Shown here piece by piece: positions 16,909 through 24,804 of a stretch of DNA of 29,864 bases. The DNA is from CAZJWC01 sp964550125. GTDB lineage: Bacteria; Bacillota; Clostridia; Christensenellales; Borkfalkiaceae. The stretch is from assembly GCA_964550125.1 (NCBI GenBank), contig CAZJWC010000013.1, positions 1-29,864 on the forward strand, written 5' to 3'. Each line of letters starts with the position of its first letter. Within the stretch, counting starts at the first letter, position 1. The notes beneath the pieces are model-generated. The model was given only the letters and a program-made list of their open reading frames with translations. It had not been told where the DNA came from and did not search any database. The translations under genes were made by a program, and so were the position numbers.

Positions 16909-17946
16909 TTAAATAAGTTCCTTAATCATTTCAAACAATGTTTGTTTTGCTTGTTCCGTTGGCAAAGTTTTAAAAATCTCACCTTTTTTAAAAAGAACAC
17001 ATTGATTTTTCCCACCAGCAATTCCTAAATCGCAATCTTTAGCCTCACCCGGTCCATTTACAACACAACCCATAACGGCAATTTTTAATTTTTTTGTACT
17101 TTCTTTTACAAACCCTCTAACTTCACTCGCAAGAGTCATACAATCATATTCGCACCTTCCACAAGTAGGACAAGAAATGACCTCAACAAAATTATCATCT
17201 AGACCACAGGCACGCAATATTTCTTTTGCTGACAGCACTTCTTGAACACTATCATCACTCAATGATACACGAATAGTATCGCCTATACCATCGACTAAAA
17301 GCGAACCTATTCCTACGGCACTTTTAGTTACAGCCAAACTGCCACCACCAGCCTCTGTAACACCTAAATGCAAAGGGTAATCTGTATGCTTTGACAAAAG
17401 TCTATAGGCATCAATAGTCATTTTAACATTTGAAGATTTTACGGCTACGACTATATCGTTTACCCCATACTTCTCCAATAAACCAACATTATCTAAGGCA
17501 CTTTCAACTAATGCAGTTGAACTGCGTCCGTATCTTAAAAAATGTTCTTTACTTATACTACCAGTATTTGAACCAACTCTTACGGGAATTTTATGTCTTT
17601 TAATTGCATCAGCCACAAACTTAATTTCTTGTTCACCACCGATATTCCCGGGATTTATTCTTATTTTATCAGCACCATTTTCTATCGCCATAACGGCAAG
17701 GTTTGATGAAAAATGTATATCTGCCACTAACGGAATTGAGATTTTTTCTTTAATTTTAAAGAGAGATTTTGCATCAAACTCATCTAAAATTGATACCCTA
17801 ACAATATCACAACCAACCCTTTCAAGTTGCTTAATTTGACTCACAGTTTCCTCAACTTTTGAAGTCTTCGTAAAGGTCATTGACTGTATTTTTATTCTTT
17901 CCCCACCACCAATAAAAGTGTCTTTAATTTGGATTTTTTTACTCAT
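16909..17946 (-). CDS. ispG: 4-hydroxy-3-methylbut-2-enyl diphosphate synthase (GcpE)
   Basis: Iron-sulfur enzyme of the MEP isoprenoid pathway, making HMBPP from MEcPP. It is 345 aa from the ATG at 17946, chosen because AGGTGA lies just upstream and the protein then starts MSKKIQIKD; a start at 18000 would run through a terminator. The TIM-barrel part is followed by the 4Fe-4S domain with CPTCGRC and a later cysteine in MGCVVNGPGEA. Its stop is 1 bp before the polC-like ATG. The nrdR terminator lies directly before its ribosome binding site. Confidence 0.96.
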   Translation of the reverse strand: MSKKIQIKDTFIGGGERIKIQSMTFTKTSKVEETVSQIKQLERVGCDIVRVSILDEFDAKSLFKIKEKISIPLVADIHFSSNLAVMAIENGADKIRINPGNIGGEQEIKFVADAIKRHKIPVRVGSNTGSISKEHFLRYGRSSTALVESALDNVGLLEKYGVNDIVVAVKSSNVKMTIDAYRLLSKHTDYPLHLGVTEAGGGSLAVTKSAVGIGSLLVDGIGDTIRVSLSDDSVQEVLSAKEILRACGLDDNFVEVISCPTCGRCEYDCMTLASEVRGFVKESTKKLKIAVMGCVVNGPGEAKDCDLGIAGGKNQCVLFKKGEIFKTLPTEQAKQTLFEMIKELI

Positions 17947-17956
17947 ATATTCACCT

Positions 17957-17981
17957 AAAAAAATATACCCTTTCGGGTATA
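17957..17981 (-). terminator. intrinsic terminator between nrdR and ispG
   Basis: TATACCC (17964-17970) pairs with GGGTATA (17975-17981); on the minus strand the loop is GAAA and seven U follow. The ispG Shine-Dalgarno AGGTGA starts immediately after the U tract, so no promoter fits between them. Confidence 0.8.
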
Positions 17982-17983
17982 AA

Positions 17984-18445
17984 TTATTTATCTTTTTCAA
18001 CTTTTAATTTATTTAAAACATCATAAAAAGAATCAATATTTTCAAAAGACAAATAAACGGAAGCATAACGGATATAAGCTATAATATCAAGTTCCTTTAA
18101 GCCGTTCATAACCATTTCGCCTATTTTTTTTGACTCTATCTCTTGTTCAAGCATATTAGAAATTTGTTTTTTAATATCATCTACCAACTTATCAATAGCA
18201 GACATTGATACAGGGCGTTTCTCACAAGATTTAATAATACCACTTTTAATTTTTGCCTCGTCAAAAGGTTGTCTATTTCCATCGCTTTTAATAACTAAAA
18301 TAGGTGCTGTTTCAATAGTTTCGTATGTTGTAAAACGCTTACCACAAGCAGAACACTCTCTTCTTCTTCTAATAATTTTACCCTCGTCAGTTGAACGAGA
18401 ATCTATAACCTTGCTATCCTTACATCCACAAGATGAACAAAACAT
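17984..18445 (-). CDS. nrdR: transcriptional repressor NrdR
   Basis: ATP/dATP-sensing repressor of ribonucleotide reductase genes, 153 aa (standard). The N-terminal zinc ribbon has C3, C6, C31 and C34 with the run RRRREC. An ATP-cone domain follows from about residue 47. AGAGGTG precedes the ATG, and a promoter lies at 18473-18501. No ribonucleotide reductase gene is in the window. Confidence 0.97.
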   Translation of the reverse strand: MFCSSCGCKDSKVIDSRSTDEGKIIRRRRECSACGKRFTTYETIETAPILVIKSDGNRQPFDEAKIKSGIIKSCEKRPVSMSAIDKLVDDIKKQISNMLEQEIESKKIGEMVMNGLKELDIIAYIRYASVYLSFENIDSFYDVLNKLKVEKDK

Positions 18446-18472
18446 TACACACCTCTAATATTTGATGACAAA

Positions 18473-18501
18473 ATTTTAACATATATTGAAAAAAAAGTAA
18501 A
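18473..18501 (-). promoter_or_regulatory. promoter of nrdR
   Basis: Minus strand: TTTACT (18496-18501), 17-bp spacer, TAAAAT (18473-18478) with an extended -10 TG. Confidence 0.5.
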
Positions 18502-18527
18502 ATATTTTGTAAAGATTTTTTTATATT

Positions 18528-18558
18528 AAAAAAAGAGGCTACAAAAGTAGCCCCTTCT
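18528..18558 (-). terminator. intrinsic terminator of the feo operon
   Basis: GGCTAC (18537-18542) and GTAGCC (18547-18552) form the core around AAAA. The stem extends with G-U pairs only in the minus-strand RNA, and seven U follow. This fixes its direction as minus, after the small FeoB-associated gene. Confidence 0.85.
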
Positions 18559-18559
18559 T

Positions 18560-18760
18560 TTATACTTCATCAGTATCTTTTTTTTCTAAAGTTTGCGTAT
18601 CTGTACTTTTTGAACACGATTTGCTATACGGACAGCATTTGCAACCGACACAAGCATTTCCTTCTTTTTTTGCTTTTAACGCCCTCCTAACGTTAAAGAA
18701 AATAATGCTTCCAAAAAGCAGAACTACGACTAATAATATAACCACATCTATAAATGACAT
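18560..18760 (-). CDS. FeoB-associated Cys-rich membrane protein
   Basis: 66 aa: one N-terminal membrane helix (about 4-24), a basic stretch, then a cysteine cluster (C37, C40, C42, C43, C49) and a hydrophilic tail. Proteins of this kind lie downstream of feoB in many Firmicutes. A role in iron handling is assumed from context, and its biochemical function is not known. It starts 10 bp after the feoB stop with AGGAGAAGG. Confidence 0.88.
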   Translation of the reverse strand: MSFIDVVILLVVVLLFGSIIFFNVRRALKAKKEGNACVGCKCCPYSKSCSKSTDTQTLEKKDTDEV

Positions 18761-18770
18761 AATCCTTCTC

Positions 18771-20753
18771 CTATATTAACAATATCAACGAGCCAATTCC
18801 AAAAGTAAGGCATGCTAAAACCCATGCGATACCAGTTTGGAAAGCAACTGCACACAACATCCTTTTTGTGCTTCCAAGTTCCTTCTTCATTGCACCGATT
18901 GCACCAAAACAAGGAGCAGAGAATAAGTTAAACACCATAAAAGCATAAGCACTTGCTGAATTGAAGAAAGAGAAAATGCTTCCATTAGCAAACAACAACG
19001 AAGTTTCTGCTAATTCTTCTCCAAAACCAGCTATTATTGACATACTAGAAATAACTTGTTCTTTTGCAACAAGTCCTTGTATAGCAGATACACTTGCTGC
19101 CCAATTCCACTCACCAAGCATAGGATAGAAAATCCACGCAAGGCCATTACCAAGTCCAGCAAGCATACTTTCTTCAACAGGTACACCATATTGGAATTTA
19201 ATGTTGAAAGACAATAAGAACCATATAACAACTGAACATGCCAAAATTATCGTACCAGCACGCTTAATAAAGCCCCAAGTTTTTTCGCAAACATCTCTTA
19301 AAACATATTTAGGACTAGGCAACTTATATTCAGGCAATTCGCTTATGAAAGAAGTGCTTTCTCCCTTAAAAATAAACTTTCTCATAATTATTGAAGAAAC
19401 TATAATTACTAGAATAGCCATAAAGTATAAGGAAACAGCAATTAAAGCACTGTACTTACCAAAAAATGAACTTGCAAATGCTACAATGATAGGAAGTTTA
19501 GCACTACAAGGTATGAAAGGTGTTAACATAATCGTCATACGCTTTTCTTTTTCATCTTCGATAGTTCTACAACTCATAATTGCAGGAACAGAACAACCTG
19601 AACCAACTATAAAGGGAATTAAAGACTTTCCACTTAAACCAATTTTTCTAAACAATTTGTCAAGCATAAATGCAATTCTTGACATATAACCACATGTTTC
19701 AAGCAAGCAAATGCAAAGGAACATTATGATAAGTTGAGGAACGAAAATTATTACAGCACCAATACCTGCAACTACACCGTCAATCAGCAAACTTACTGAC
19801 CACTCACTTGCTCCCCAACTTGTTAAAACGCCACCAAACCAGTCGCTAAACGATGAAACCAAACCGTCCATTAAATCAACGGTTGCAGTACCTACAAGAC
19901 CAACTGATAAGAAGTAAACTAATGCCATTATCACAATGAAAATGGGAATTGCTGCCCACTTATTTAAAAGCACTCTATCAATTTTGTCTGTTATAGACTC
20001 TTTCTTTTCAATCTTTTCTACACATTTTGTTTTTACTTCTTTAATGAAATCATATCTTGCATTTGCGAATACTTGCTCGCAATCTTTTCCAAAATTGCTT
20101 TCGACTTTGTTTATGTATTCTTGTATTCCATTAACTTTTATATCCGTTAAAAGTTTATCCCCCTCAAGCAACTTGATTGAAACAAACCTTTTATGATTTA
20201 CCGATAATTCATTGCTTATACTGTCAATAGTACCTTCAATTTTCTCGTCATAGATTTTTAAGGCACGCTTTTCCATTTTATCAGCATCTTTAATTTTCTC
20301 TATAAGTTTTTCAATACCTGTATTTTTTAAGGCTGAAATTGAAACGATTTGCGTTTTTAACATTTTTGAAAGTTTTTCAACGTTAATTTTCAAGCCTTTC
20401 TTTTCAAGCATATCTTCCATATTTAACGCTACGACTACTTTACAATCCATTTCTAGTAATTGAGTCGTTAAATATAAACTTCTTTCTATACTGGTAGCAT
20501 CTACGATATTTACGATTAAGTCAGGGTTTTCATCAAATACGAATTTACGAGATATTTCTTCTTCTTCAGTATAAGGTGAAAGAGAATAAATACCGGGAAG
20601 GTCAACAATAGTTATGTCAGTACCTCTAATATTTCCTTCTTTTCTATCAATCGTAACACCTGGCCAGTTACCTATCTTTTGATTACTTCCTGTTAGGGCG
20701 TTAAATAGAGTGGTTTTACCACTATTTTGATTTCCTACTAATGCAACTTTCAT
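18771..20753 (-). CDS. feoB: ferrous iron transporter FeoB
   Basis: Fe(II) importer with a cytosolic GTPase domain, 660 aa. G1 is GNQNSGKT (7-14), G3 is VDLPGIY, and G4 appears as ALNMED. A helical domain with GDI-like function links it to the membrane part, which has two gate repeats; the second holds LVAKEQVISS. It is shorter than E. coli FeoB but normal for Clostridia. The ATG overlaps the feoA stop by one base (TAATG), with GAGGTG inside feoA, so it is translationally coupled. Confidence 0.97.
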   Translation of the reverse strand: MKVALVGNQNSGKTTLFNALTGSNQKIGNWPGVTIDRKEGNIRGTDITIVDLPGIYSLSPYTEEEEISRKFVFDENPDLIVNIVDATSIERSLYLTTQLLEMDCKVVVALNMEDMLEKKGLKINVEKLSKMLKTQIVSISALKNTGIEKLIEKIKDADKMEKRALKIYDEKIEGTIDSISNELSVNHKRFVSIKLLEGDKLLTDIKVNGIQEYINKVESNFGKDCEQVFANARYDFIKEVKTKCVEKIEKKESITDKIDRVLLNKWAAIPIFIVIMALVYFLSVGLVGTATVDLMDGLVSSFSDWFGGVLTSWGASEWSVSLLIDGVVAGIGAVIIFVPQLIIMFLCICLLETCGYMSRIAFMLDKLFRKIGLSGKSLIPFIVGSGCSVPAIMSCRTIEDEKEKRMTIMLTPFIPCSAKLPIIVAFASSFFGKYSALIAVSLYFMAILVIIVSSIIMRKFIFKGESTSFISELPEYKLPSPKYVLRDVCEKTWGFIKRAGTIILACSVVIWFLLSFNIKFQYGVPVEESMLAGLGNGLAWIFYPMLGEWNWAASVSAIQGLVAKEQVISSMSIIAGFGEELAETSLLFANGSIFSFFNSASAYAFMVFNLFSAPCFGAIGAMKKELGSTKRMLCAVAFQTGIAWVLACLTFGIGSLILLI

Positions 20754-21019
20754 TAAATCACCTCAATGTCGATATTTTCCATATCTTTTTTTCTAATGCA
20801 AAGTTCATAACCACGCAGTTGAATATCAACAGGATCGCCAAGAGGGGCTATCTTTTTAACTTCAACTTCTACGCCGTCAGTTATACCCATATCGAGTAGT
20901 CTTCTTCTAACAGCAGGATTGTCATTATGCAGAGCAATTACAATACCTTTTTGACCTTTTTTTAGGTCGCTTAAATGTCCTTTGTCTCCAGAGGACAATT
21001 TAGTAACTTTTGTTTTCAT
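20753..21019 (-). CDS. feoA: ferrous iron transport protein FeoA
   Basis: 88 aa SH3-like FeoA domain protein that supports FeoB activity. The conserved segments RRRLLDMGITDG and LRGYELCIRKKD fit the family. The N-terminal 20 residues are polar and somewhat longer than the minimal FeoA. AAGGAG lies before the ATG. It is the first gene of the operon, behind a strong promoter flanked by two operator-like palindromes. Confidence 0.95.
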   Translation of the reverse strand: MKTKVTKLSSGDKGHLSDLKKGQKGIVIALHNDNPAVRRRLLDMGITDGVEVEVKKIAPLGDPVDIQLRGYELCIRKKDMENIDIEVI

Positions 21020-21038
21020 AAATGTACTCCTTAATTAA

Positions 21039-21060
21039 AATATGAAACTTTTTTCATATT
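21039..21060. promoter_or_regulatory. operator-like inverted repeat, site 1 (over the feoA transcription start)
   Basis: AATATGAAA-CTTT-TTTCATATT: a perfect 9-bp inverted repeat with a 4-bp centre. It covers the predicted feoA start (about 21055), where a bound repressor would block transcription. Confidence 0.7.
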
Positions 21061-21061
21061 C

Positions 21062-21090
21062 ATATTATCACACCATAATATTCTTGTCAA
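21062..21090 (-). promoter_or_regulatory. sigma-A promoter of feoA-feoB
   Basis: Minus strand: perfect TTGACA (21085-21090), 17-bp spacer, TAATAT (21062-21067). Operator-like sites lie on both sides of it. Confidence 0.8.
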
Positions 21091-21093
21091 ACA

Positions 21094-21115
21094 AAATTGA
21101 AACTTTTTTCATATT
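21094..21115. promoter_or_regulatory. operator-like inverted repeat, site 2 (between the feoA and tetR promoters)
   Basis: It matches site 1 at 20 of 22 positions and is 55 bp from it. It lies 3 bp beyond the feoA -35 box and 7 bp before the tetR -35 box, so it could serve both promoters. Confidence 0.65.
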
Positions 21116-21122
21116 TTTTTTG

Positions 21123-21151
21123 TTGATTTTTTTGTGAAAATAGTTTATATT
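21123..21151 (+). promoter_or_regulatory. promoter of the tetR-family gene
   Basis: TTGATT (21123-21128), 17-bp spacer, TATATT (21146-21151). The start is near 21158, giving a very short leader with GAGGTG before the ATG at 21171. Confidence 0.65.
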
Positions 21152-21170
21152 GTTATAACGAGGTGAAAAA

Positions 21171-21776
21171 ATGAGAAATACAGTTCGTGAACCTAAACAA
21201 AACCGTTCAACAGAAACTAAAAATAAAATAATAAACGCTAGTTACGAATTATTTGCTGAAGTTGGCTACTATGGTACAAACACAGCAGAAATAGCAAAAA
21301 GAGCAGGAGTTTCAACGGGAATTGTTTATAGTTATTTCAAAGACAAGAGAGATTTGCTTTTAGAAGTTTTACAAATATATATAAAAGATGTATTTAATCC
21401 TATCTTGCAAAAATTTGAAGAAATTAAACCACCTATTGACATTGACGAGTTAATATCATCATCTATAGATATAGTTATAGAAATGCACCGTTCATACGCT
21501 AAAATTCATGAAAGCCTACACTCGATGAACCATACCGACGAGGCAATAAATAAAAAGTTTATCAGTTTGGAGGACGAAATTACAACAACACTTGTAGACA
21601 AATTTAAAGAACTTAAAATTCCACTTTCAAACCCTTATGAAAAAATCCATTTGGCGATGAATATTATACAGTCTTTTGCACACGAATATATTTACGATAA
21701 TCACGACTATATAAATTATGAAAAAATGAAGGTAGTAGTAAACAAAGTAATTAAAGAGATGATTGTTGAAAAATAA
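21171..21776 (+). CDS. TetR/AcrR-family transcriptional regulator
   Basis: 201 aa, typical TetR length. The N-terminal helix-turn-helix (about 38-57) reads AEIAKRAGVSTGIVYSYF, a textbook TetR signature followed by KDKRDLLLEVL. The C-terminal ligand-binding domain is unassigned. It is divergent from feoAB, with two matching palindromes in the shared 151-bp region, which suggests that it controls both feoAB and itself. Whether the signal is iron, haem or something else cannot be told. A terminator hairpin overlaps its stop. Confidence 0.93.
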   Translation: MRNTVREPKQNRSTETKNKIINASYELFAEVGYYGTNTAEIAKRAGVSTGIVYSYFKDKRDLLLEVLQIYIKDVFNPILQKFEEIKPPIDIDELISSSIDIVIEMHRSYAKIHESLHSMNHTDEAINKKFISLEDEITTTLVDKFKELKIPLSNPYEKIHLAMNIIQSFAHEYIYDNHDYINYEKMKVVVNKVIKEMIVEK

Positions 21777-21800
21777 AAAGGGAGAATTTATCTCCCTTTT
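21776..21800 (+). terminator. intrinsic terminator after tetR
   Basis: AAAAGGGAGA pairs perfectly with TCTCCCTTTT around ATTTA. It has a four-T tail and begins at the last base of the tetR stop codon. Confidence 0.7.
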
Positions 21801-21837
21801 CGTATATAAATTTTCAAATGGTCAATACTACTCACAA

Positions 21838-22227
21838 ATGTCTAACCAACTTTCTATAATAATTATTATTTTAATATCAGTATACTTACTCTCAGTAAAT
21901 CTATACGGTTTTATTTTAGTTAAAGCACAGAGAAACCAACTATGTTCACAAGATATAATCGAACAAGTGGAAAACAAAGAGGAGGACGAGGAAGAAGATA
22001 AGAAAAATGAAAGTAAATTTATCTCTATTCCTCAAGAAGCGATAAAGGATTTTAAAATCTATTTAGCAGGGTTTTTAGGTGGAGCACTTGCAATTTACCT
22101 ATCAATGTTTATTTTCAAATACAGGCTCACAAACCTAGGTTTTATGCTTTTAATGCCTGTTTTTATTGCGATAACCGTTTGTTTGATAGTTCTTTTATTT
22201 CAAAGTGGATTATTTACGGTAATATAA
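21838..22227 (+). CDS. DUF1294-like small membrane protein with an acidic insert
   Basis: 129 aa from the ATG at 21838. An earlier in-frame ATG (21763) lies inside tetR and would run through the tetR terminator, so I reject it; no clear Shine-Dalgarno is seen for either. There is one N-terminal helix, then NLYGFILVKAQRNQ, a strongly acidic stretch (ENKEEDEEEDKK), and a second half with the DUF1294-like pattern LAGFLGGALAIYLSMFIFKYR and two further helices. The acidic loop is longer than in usual DUF1294 proteins. Function unknown. Confidence 0.6.
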   Translation: MSNQLSIIIIILISVYLLSVNLYGFILVKAQRNQLCSQDIIEQVENKEEDEEEDKKNESKFISIPQEAIKDFKIYLAGFLGGALAIYLSMFIFKYRLTNLGFMLLMPVFIAITVCLIVLLFQSGLFTVI

Positions 22228-22253
22228 AAAGACTATGCGTACATAGTCTTTTT
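22226..22253. terminator. bidirectional intrinsic terminator
   Basis: AAAAAGACTATG (22226-22237) pairs perfectly with CATAGTCTTTTT (22242-22253) around CGTA. It serves the plus-strand membrane gene and the minus-strand ABC operon, whose ATPase stop lies inside it. Confidence 0.85.
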
Positions 22254-22921
22254 TATAATATTTTGTTTAAAATTTGTTCCTTTATTTGAGTTAATGCACC
22301 ATATTTTCTAGGGAGAGATTCATCTACATCAATGTCAAAGATAATCTTCCCTTTTTCTATGATAATTATTCTTTGAGATAGCATAGTAGCCATCTCCACA
22401 TCATGCGTTACAAAAATCGTGGTCTTTTTGTTTTCTTGCCACAAAGACACAAAGTTGTTTACAAGACGAATTTTTAAGGCTGTATCAAGAGAAGAAAAAG
22501 GCTCGTCCATCAATAAAATTGACGAGTCGTAAGCAAAGGCTCGTGCAATTTCTACCCTCTTTCTTTCCCCTCCCGACAATTCGTCAGGATACCTATTCTT
22601 CTTATCTAAAAGTTCGACTTTATCAAGATATTTATCTATCTTAAAAAATTCTTCTTCGTTTAAGACAAATTCTAAATTTTGTTTTACTGTTAAATTATTT
22701 AAAAGTTTTTCCTGTTGAAATATATAAGATATTTTTGAAGGTATATTATCAATAGTTCCCTTGTAGTCAGTTAAACCTGCAAGCATGTTTAAAAGGGTTG
22801 TTTTTCCAGCCCCAGACTCTCCTAAAACACAGGTAATCTTTCCTTCTTCAATCTCTAAATTTAAATTATCATAAATTACATTGTCGCCGTATTTTTTACA
22901 TACTTTTTTATATCTAATCAT
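22253..22921 (-). CDS. ABC transporter ATP-binding protein (NitT/TauT/thiamine-precursor type)
   Basis: 222 aa ATPase. Walker A GESGAGKTT (34-42), Q-loop near IFQQ (67-70), signature LSGGE (115-119), Walker B LLMDEP (136-141) and switch H173 are all intact. It resembles SsuB/TauB/ThiZ-type ATPases. It overlaps the permease gene by 8 bp and is the last gene of a three-gene importer operon. The substrate is not evident. Confidence 0.92.
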   Translation of the reverse strand: MIRYKKVCKKYGDNVIYDNLNLEIEEGKITCVLGESGAGKTTLLNMLAGLTDYKGTIDNIPSKISYIFQQEKLLNNLTVKQNLEFVLNEEEFFKIDKYLDKVELLDKKNRYPDELSGGERKRVEIARAFAYDSSILLMDEPFSSLDTALKIRLVNNFVSLWQENKKTTIFVTHDVEMATMLSQRIIIIEKGKIIFDIDVDESLPRKYGALTQIKEQILNKIL

Positions 22922-23681
22922 GCTTTTTTCTCCTTGTTACAACCTTGCCGATTTTTCTAAACAAAAACTCAAAAGCAACTGCTAAAAGAACTGCAACCAG
23001 TGTATATGCCAAAAGATTAGGGGTTTCAAGCCATATCTTTGCAAAATTCATTTCTTTACCAATACTAAACAAAGTTTGTGCAAGAGCCTCGCCTGCTATC
23101 ACTATTTTTATGTTAAGAGAAAAGCAAGAGGCAGATGCCTCAAATATGCCATCAGCAATATTAGGCAAATATAATTTAAAGATGATTTTCTTTTTAGACA
23201 CTTTATACACCTTACTCATTTGCAGTAACCCTTCATCAACTCCAAATATAGCAGTTAAAAATTGCGAATAAAGGGTGGGGCAAATAACAATGACGGAAAT
23301 TACAACGGGTGCTATTGAAGGGGAAATCCAAATTATTAAAAGTAAAATAATAGCCATAGTAGGTACGGCTCTTATCATTGACATAAAGGGGGAAATTACC
23401 TTCGCAAAGGTCGGTTTAATTGCTGAAATAATTGCAAGAACTATTGCAACAAGAAAGGAAAAAAGAAAGGCAAAAATTGACCTTATAATAGTATGTCCTA
23501 CACTCTTATAAAAAGTTTTTTTAGTAAACAAGGCAAAAAAAGCATTTAAAGTAATGGCAGGGGTGGGTAAAATTAGTTGTTCATCAATCAAAATTGACAA
23601 TAACTGCCATAACAATAATAAGCCTAAAACAACACATAAAACTATAAGTGCTATTTTTAATTTTTGCCTTGTTTTTTCCAT
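22914..23681 (-). CDS. ABC transporter permease (SsuC/ThiX-like)
   Basis: 255 aa membrane permease with about six helices, in the BPD_transp_1 family. The first helix is near 9-30. The coupling-helix region, seen in IAGEALAQTLFSIGKEMNFAKIW cut to its core EALAQ-TLFSIG, is the EAA-like loop that contacts the ATPase. It starts 10 bp after the substrate-binding protein gene. The pairing with an NMT1-like binding protein suggests uptake of a small organic molecule such as a thiamine pyrimidine precursor, a sulfonate or similar; this is inference. Confidence 0.9.
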   Translation of the reverse strand: MEKTRQKLKIALIVLCVVLGLLLLWQLLSILIDEQLILPTPAITLNAFFALFTKKTFYKSVGHTIIRSIFAFLFSFLVAIVLAIISAIKPTFAKVISPFMSMIRAVPTMAIILLLIIWISPSIAPVVISVIVICPTLYSQFLTAIFGVDEGLLQMSKVYKVSKKKIIFKLYLPNIADGIFEASASCFSLNIKIVIAGEALAQTLFSIGKEMNFAKIWLETPNLLAYTLVAVLLAVAFEFLFRKIGKVVTRRKKHD

Positions 23682-23691
23682 AAATTACTCC

Positions 23692-24645
23692 TTAATAAAA
23701 GAATCCGTCATCTAGCGTTATATTCTTTAATGCAGTACAATATTGTTTTACTGAATCCTTAACTTCACTTGCTTTTTTCATACCAAAGTTACAGTTAGTG
23801 ATTGTATCAGCAGTAAAAGTCATATTTTTTAAACTGCTTTCATATGTTGCCATAACAGTAGGAATATTAGTATAGTTTGCTTTTAGATATTCTAGATTAT
23901 CACTTAAATCGTTTAAAATCTTTTCTATATATTTTGCGTTTTTAGTACAAAATTCTTCAGTTGCAAAAAGAGACGCTTGGGGATACTTATCATAGCCTGT
24001 CTTTGTAGTGTACTCTGCTTGTAAATCAACAACTGTTTTTAGTGCAGGAATTAAACTCTTTGCTTTTGTTACTTGAGGCTCACCTAAAACGCCATAACAC
24101 TCTCCAGTTGCCGTTTTTAATAGAGGAATAATTTCAGAACCATCACTCTTTGATGAAAGAGCAACCTTTTCTGCAACGGCTTCAGTTCCTTCAACATAGT
24201 TATTATCGCCAAGTAAATATTCTACCAAGGCTATTGTAGTACCTGTAGTTGTATAAACAATTTTACCTTTTAAATCTTCAAGCGAATCTGCTTCAGTATT
24301 AACCCCAACAATATACAAGTTTCCAAAAACATTAGTACTTAAAAGTTTTAATTTTGTACCTTTATTATACAATGTGGCACCTGAAATAGTAGGCATAATC
24401 GCTAAGTCCGCATCATTTGCTGAAAAAACAGTATTAATTGAACTTGCAGGTACGATATTATAAGAAGTATCATAACCGTCATATTGCTTGTTTTCAGCAA
24501 GTAACTTACCTATTGCCAAAGCAGGCGTTCCATCGGGAACATATATCTTTACTTGAGTATTATCTCCCTTTTTACAAGATGCAAAAGAGAATAAAGAAAC
24601 AACTACCATAACAGATAGTAATAAAGTTTTTAAAATTTTCTTCAT
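23692..24645 (-). CDS. substrate-binding lipoprotein of the ABC importer (NMT1/THI5-like fold)
   Basis: 317 aa from the ATG at 24645 (AAGGAG 8 nt upstream; an earlier in-frame start lies in the terminator). Lipoprotein signal: MKKILKTLLL, a hydrophobic core, then FASC with C24 as the lipidated cysteine. The mature part is a two-lobed periplasmic-binding fold with VYVP/IYVPDGTPALA-type start, NTVFSANDADLAIMP and GVNTEADSLEDLKGK segments, as in NitT/TauT/NMT1-like proteins. The classic THI5 CCCFC motif is absent. First gene of the operon, behind a structured leader with a terminator (24667-24798). Confidence 0.88.
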   Translation of the reverse strand: MKKILKTLLLSVMVVVSLFSFASCKKGDNTQVKIYVPDGTPALAIGKLLAENKQYDGYDTSYNIVPASSINTVFSANDADLAIMPTISGATLYNKGTKLKLLSTNVFGNLYIVGVNTEADSLEDLKGKIVYTTTGTTIALVEYLLGDNNYVEGTEAVAEKVALSSKSDGSEIIPLLKTATGECYGVLGEPQVTKAKSLIPALKTVVDLQAEYTTKTGYDKYPQASLFATEEFCTKNAKYIEKILNDLSDNLEYLKANYTNIPTVMATYESSLKNMTFTADTITNCNFGMKKASEVKDSVKQYCTALKNITLDDGFFY

Positions 24646-24660
24646 ATAAGAAACTCCTTT

Positions 24661-24798
24661 AAGTATAAAAAATCCTTTTGCCACGGCAAAAGGATAGCAT
24701 ACCTAAAAAGTAAACTTAAAATTTTTTATCCTACACCGTTAGGCAAACCTTTCAGTTAAGGAATCGATAAACTAAACGATTAACGATTCATAAATTGT
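24661..24798 (-). promoter_or_regulatory. structured 5' leader of the ABC operon, candidate riboswitch of unassigned class
   Basis: The leader, about 150 nt from the predicted start to the ATG, carries: GAATCG (24783-24788) pairing with CGATTC (24761-24766); a small hairpin CCTT/AAGG around AACTGA; and a terminator. Two alternative pairings compete with the terminator: minus-strand AGGATA (24727-24732) with UAUCCU (24691-24696), and UUUGCC near 24744-24749 with the terminator 3' arm GGCAAA (24677-24682). GCCUAA (24739-24744) can also pair with UUAGGU (24701-24706), which together with the first pairing makes an H-type pseudoknot. I see no TPP, FMN, SAM, cobalamin, preQ1, purine or guanidine consensus. 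Confidence 0.5.
24667..24695 (-). terminator. intrinsic terminator in the ABC operon leader
   Basis: ATCCTTTTGCC (24672-24682) is fully complementary to GGCAAAAGGAT (24685-24695); about 10 bp form around a tetraloop, followed on the minus strand by U6. It ends about 22 nt before the binding-protein ATG, so it can block the whole operon. Confidence 0.85.
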
Positions 24799-24804
24799 AA
24801 ATAA

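Noticed and set aside
21039..21115. Fur, DtxR or MntR box near feoA
   Set aside because: The palindrome AATATGAAA-N4-TTTCATATT does not match GATAATGATAATCATTATC-type or DtxR/MntR consensus; it fits a TetR-type operator better.
24661..24798. TPP or preQ1 riboswitch upstream of the ABC operon
   Set aside because: The TPP CUGAGA and CCUGAU cores are absent. An AUAAAAAA stretch recalls preQ1-I, but the required loop and CUAA pairing are not there.
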